7,195 bases of DNA from Pelotomaculum sp. UBA5255 (GTDB taxonomy: Bacteria; Bacillota; Desulfotomaculia; Desulfotomaculales; Pelotomaculaceae). The DNA is taken from contig DHTR01000010.1 of the NCBI GenBank assembly GCA_002408725.1, positions 1 to 7,195 of the forward strand. The letters are read 5' to 3'. The notes below the pieces were generated by a model, which made no database searches, was not told where the DNA came from, and was given only the letters and a program-made list of their open reading frames with translations. Made by a program: the position numbers and the translations under genes. Shown piece by piece: positions 5,812-7,195 of the stretch (positions within the stretch are counted from its first letter, which is position 1; each line of letters opens with the position of its first letter).

Positions 5812-6651
5812 TTACTTTATGCTCCGCCTTTTTCCGGGTGAAAGCAGTCGCGCGCTCCAGGCCAGCATCAGGAAGCCGGCAACCAGGTAAAAAGCCGTGA
5901 AGACAGCCCAGTAGGGAATACCGAAGTTAATGCCGGTATCAATACCCCTTTCCCCGAGAACTCTCATCATCACAAAAACCGGGTTAATGTTTTGCAGCAA
6001 TTCGATAACACCATCCACAAAACCAGGGGTCATGACTTCCGACCGCTGGAAACGTTCCAATTCTGCCAGGAAGACTGCCAGGAAGCCGGTTCCAGCCGAC
6101 AGGGCGAAGGCCAGGCCGTAAGCCGTAACCGTACTGACACCCGTTCTCTTGAAAAAAGAGGAACAGACCACCCCGATACATCCAAATAGAAACATGGTAA
6201 CAAGGTAAAAACCAAACAACCCCATTATTTGCCCGGGAGAGACTCCTCCATAAATAAAAACAATGCTGTAGAGGGGCAGCGTGGATATGACCAGCAGCAC
6301 TACAAAGGCGCTGGATGAGACTAGCTTGCTCCAGATGATTTGCCAGGGTGTCAGCCTTGTGGTTAGAAGCACGCTCAGCGTCTGCCGCTCCCTCTCCCCG
6401 CTGATGACGCCGGCGGTCATCCCCGGGGTTACAAAGGCCAGCAGGATCAGTTGGGCCGCGCTTAGTACAATGAAAAGTTCGCGGCTGCGGGAGGGCTGGT
6501 ACATTCCCGGAGAGCTGCGCCAGTTAAGATACATGAAGCCCAGGACAAAGGTCCCGATGGCCAGCAGGTAGAGCGCAAGCAACCAGGATGTTTTACCCGT
6601 GCGAAACCGCTGCTTTAATTCTTTGAGCAAAACCGGATTAATTTCCTGCAA
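5812..6651 (-). CDS. ABC-2 type transporter permease
   Basis: The membrane subunit of an ABC-2 type exporter, 279 residues. About six membrane helices are predicted, near residues 23-42, 60-83, 111-134, 142-165, 173-196 and 246-267. The cytoplasmic loop SGERERQTLSVLLTTRLTPW (about 84-103), followed by QIIWSKL, matches the GEKERGTLE-LLLTTPLS signature between helices 2 and 3 of ABC-2 permeases, where the ATPase couples. The N-terminal INPVLLKELKQRFRTGKTSW is also typical of this family. TTG at 6651 is chosen because GGAGGTG lies 7 bases upstream and the family N-terminus begins there. The frame is open to an ATG at 6717, but that segment lies wholly inside the ATPase gene and has no family features. 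The start overlaps the ATPase stop by 14 bases, suggesting translational coupling. The substrate cannot be told. Confidence 0.9.
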   Translation of the reverse strand: MQEINPVLLKELKQRFRTGKTSWLLALYLLAIGTFVLGFMYLNWRSSPGMYQPSRSRELFIVLSAAQLILLAFVTPGMTAGVISGERERQTLSVLLTTRLTPWQIIWSKLVSSSAFVVLLVISTLPLYSIVFIYGGVSPGQIMGLFGFYLVTMFLFGCIGVVCSSFFKRTGVSTVTAYGLAFALSAGTGFLAVFLAELERFQRSEVMTPGFVDGVIELLQNINPVFVMMRVLGERGIDTGINFGIPYWAVFTAFYLVAGFLMLAWSARLLSPGKRRSIK

Positions 6652-7195
6652 CTTTTTCCACCTCCCCGTCTGTAGCGGCAATGAAGGCCTCTTCCAGATT
6701 GCGCCTGATTTCACCAAATTCCAACACAGACCACCCGTCCCTGATCATCTCTTGCAATAGCTCCGCTTGCCCCGCGCGCTCCCGGCTCAAGTAGAATGTA
6801 ATGACATTTCCATCCACTCGGACCCCCTTGACCCCTGAAAGGGAGGCCAGGTAAGCCGCCATTTCTTCCGCCCGATCCAGAACCTCGACGCGAATCTGCT
6901 TGACGCTGCGGGACACGGCCGTTATTTCCGGCACCGTTCCGCAAGCAACCAGGCGACCCCGGTCCATGATGGCCATTTCATCGCAGATTTCTGCAAGCTC
7001 GGGTAAAATGTGTGAGCTGATTAATACCGTTTTGTTTAACTGTTTTAAATGCCTGATGATTTCCTTCAGTTCCGCCCGCGCCCTGGGGTCAAGCCCCGAG
7101 GCCGGCTCATCCAGGATCAGCACCTTCGGGTCATGCACCAGGCAGCGCGCCAGCGCCAGCCGCTGCTTCATTCCCCTGGACAGAGAATCAACGTA
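6638..7195 (-). CDS. ABC transporter ATP-binding protein, C-terminal part (5' end outside window)
   Basis: The cytoplasmic ATPase partner of the adjacent permease. 185 residues are present; the frame is open through the right edge, so the Walker A P-loop lies outside. Visible motifs in order are the ABC signature in degenerate form (SLSRGMKQRLALAR, in place of LSGGQ), Walker B with catalytic Glu and D-loop (KVLILDEPASGLDP), and the H-loop (SSHIL). A C-terminal regulatory extension of about 80 residues follows, as in NatA/BcrA/CcmA-like export ATPases. ATG at 7171 falls inside the signature motif and cannot be the true start. The gene's last 14 bases overlap the permease start. This ATPase/permease layout is common for drug, lipid or ion export and does not define the substrate. 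Confidence 0.93.
   Translation of the reverse strand, partial: YVDSLSRGMKQRLALARCLVHDPKVLILDEPASGLDPRARAELKEIIRHLKQLNKTVLISSHILPELAEICDEMAIMDRGRLVACGTVPEITAVSRSVKQIRVEVLDRAEEMAAYLASLSGVKGVRVDGNVITFYLSRERAGQAELLQEMIRDGWSVLEFGEIRRNLEEAFIAATDGEVEKVAGN
6659..6665 (-). promoter_or_regulatory. Ribosome binding site that fixes the permease TTG start
   Basis: On the - strand GGAGGTG lies 7 bases before TTG 6651. It is embedded in the last codons of the ATPase gene (Gly-Glu-Val-Glu). It supports TTG over the in-frame ATG at 6717, which would place the start about 80 bases inside the ATPase gene. Confidence 0.8.

Noticed and set aside
1..7195. Mobile element, CRISPR array, tRNA or rRNA, toxin-antitoxin pair
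   Set aside because: No transposase or integrase motifs, regular repeats, cloverleaf or rRNA core sequences, or paired small genes were seen.

Overview
The window looks like a chromosomal segment from an anaerobic Firmicute of the Peptococcaceae/Moorella kind. The grounds are strong AGGAGG-type ribosome binding sites, GTG and TTG starts, a near-consensus vegetative promoter, and FeoB, MntR-like and AdhE proteins that resemble clostridial versions. This placement comes from remembered family resemblance, not from a search.

Left part, + strand (1-2843). The window opens inside feoB, the ferrous iron transporter, and holds its C-terminal membrane half. About 120 bases later comes a DtxR/MntR-family metal-dependent repressor that keeps the complete MntR set of six metal ligands. 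A perfect 12-base inverted repeat built of GGTACC units lies in the gap before it and is a candidate metal-responsive operator. A 190-base non-coding stretch with several possible RNA hairpins follows. A strong promoter (TTGACG-18-TATAAT) then drives a two-gene unit: a small MOSC-domain protein with no cysteine at all, and a NifX/COG1433-type iron-molybdenum cluster-binding protein with a Cys/His tail. The unit ends at a clear intrinsic terminator.

Right part, - strand (2890-7195). adhE encodes a full-length bifunctional acetaldehyde/alcohol dehydrogenase and converges on the same terminator. Upstream of it is a 19-bp terminator hairpin that closes a separate ABC-2 transporter unit. That unit contains an ATPase, cut by the right edge, and a six-helix permease whose TTG start overlaps the ATPase stop by 14 bases. 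An unassigned 45-codon open frame continues in phase after the permease stop.

Biologically, the left half concerns metal homeostasis (iron import, metal sensing) and Mo/Fe-S cofactor chemistry. adhE is a fermentative enzyme whose ADH domain needs iron. The ABC exporter has no visible link to the rest. I see no mobile element, CRISPR array, tRNA or rRNA. The most unusual items are the regulatory DNA around the repressor, the cysteine-less MOSC protein next to the NifX-like protein, and the two start/stop puzzles beside adhE. None of them amounts to a demonstrable new system from sequence alone.
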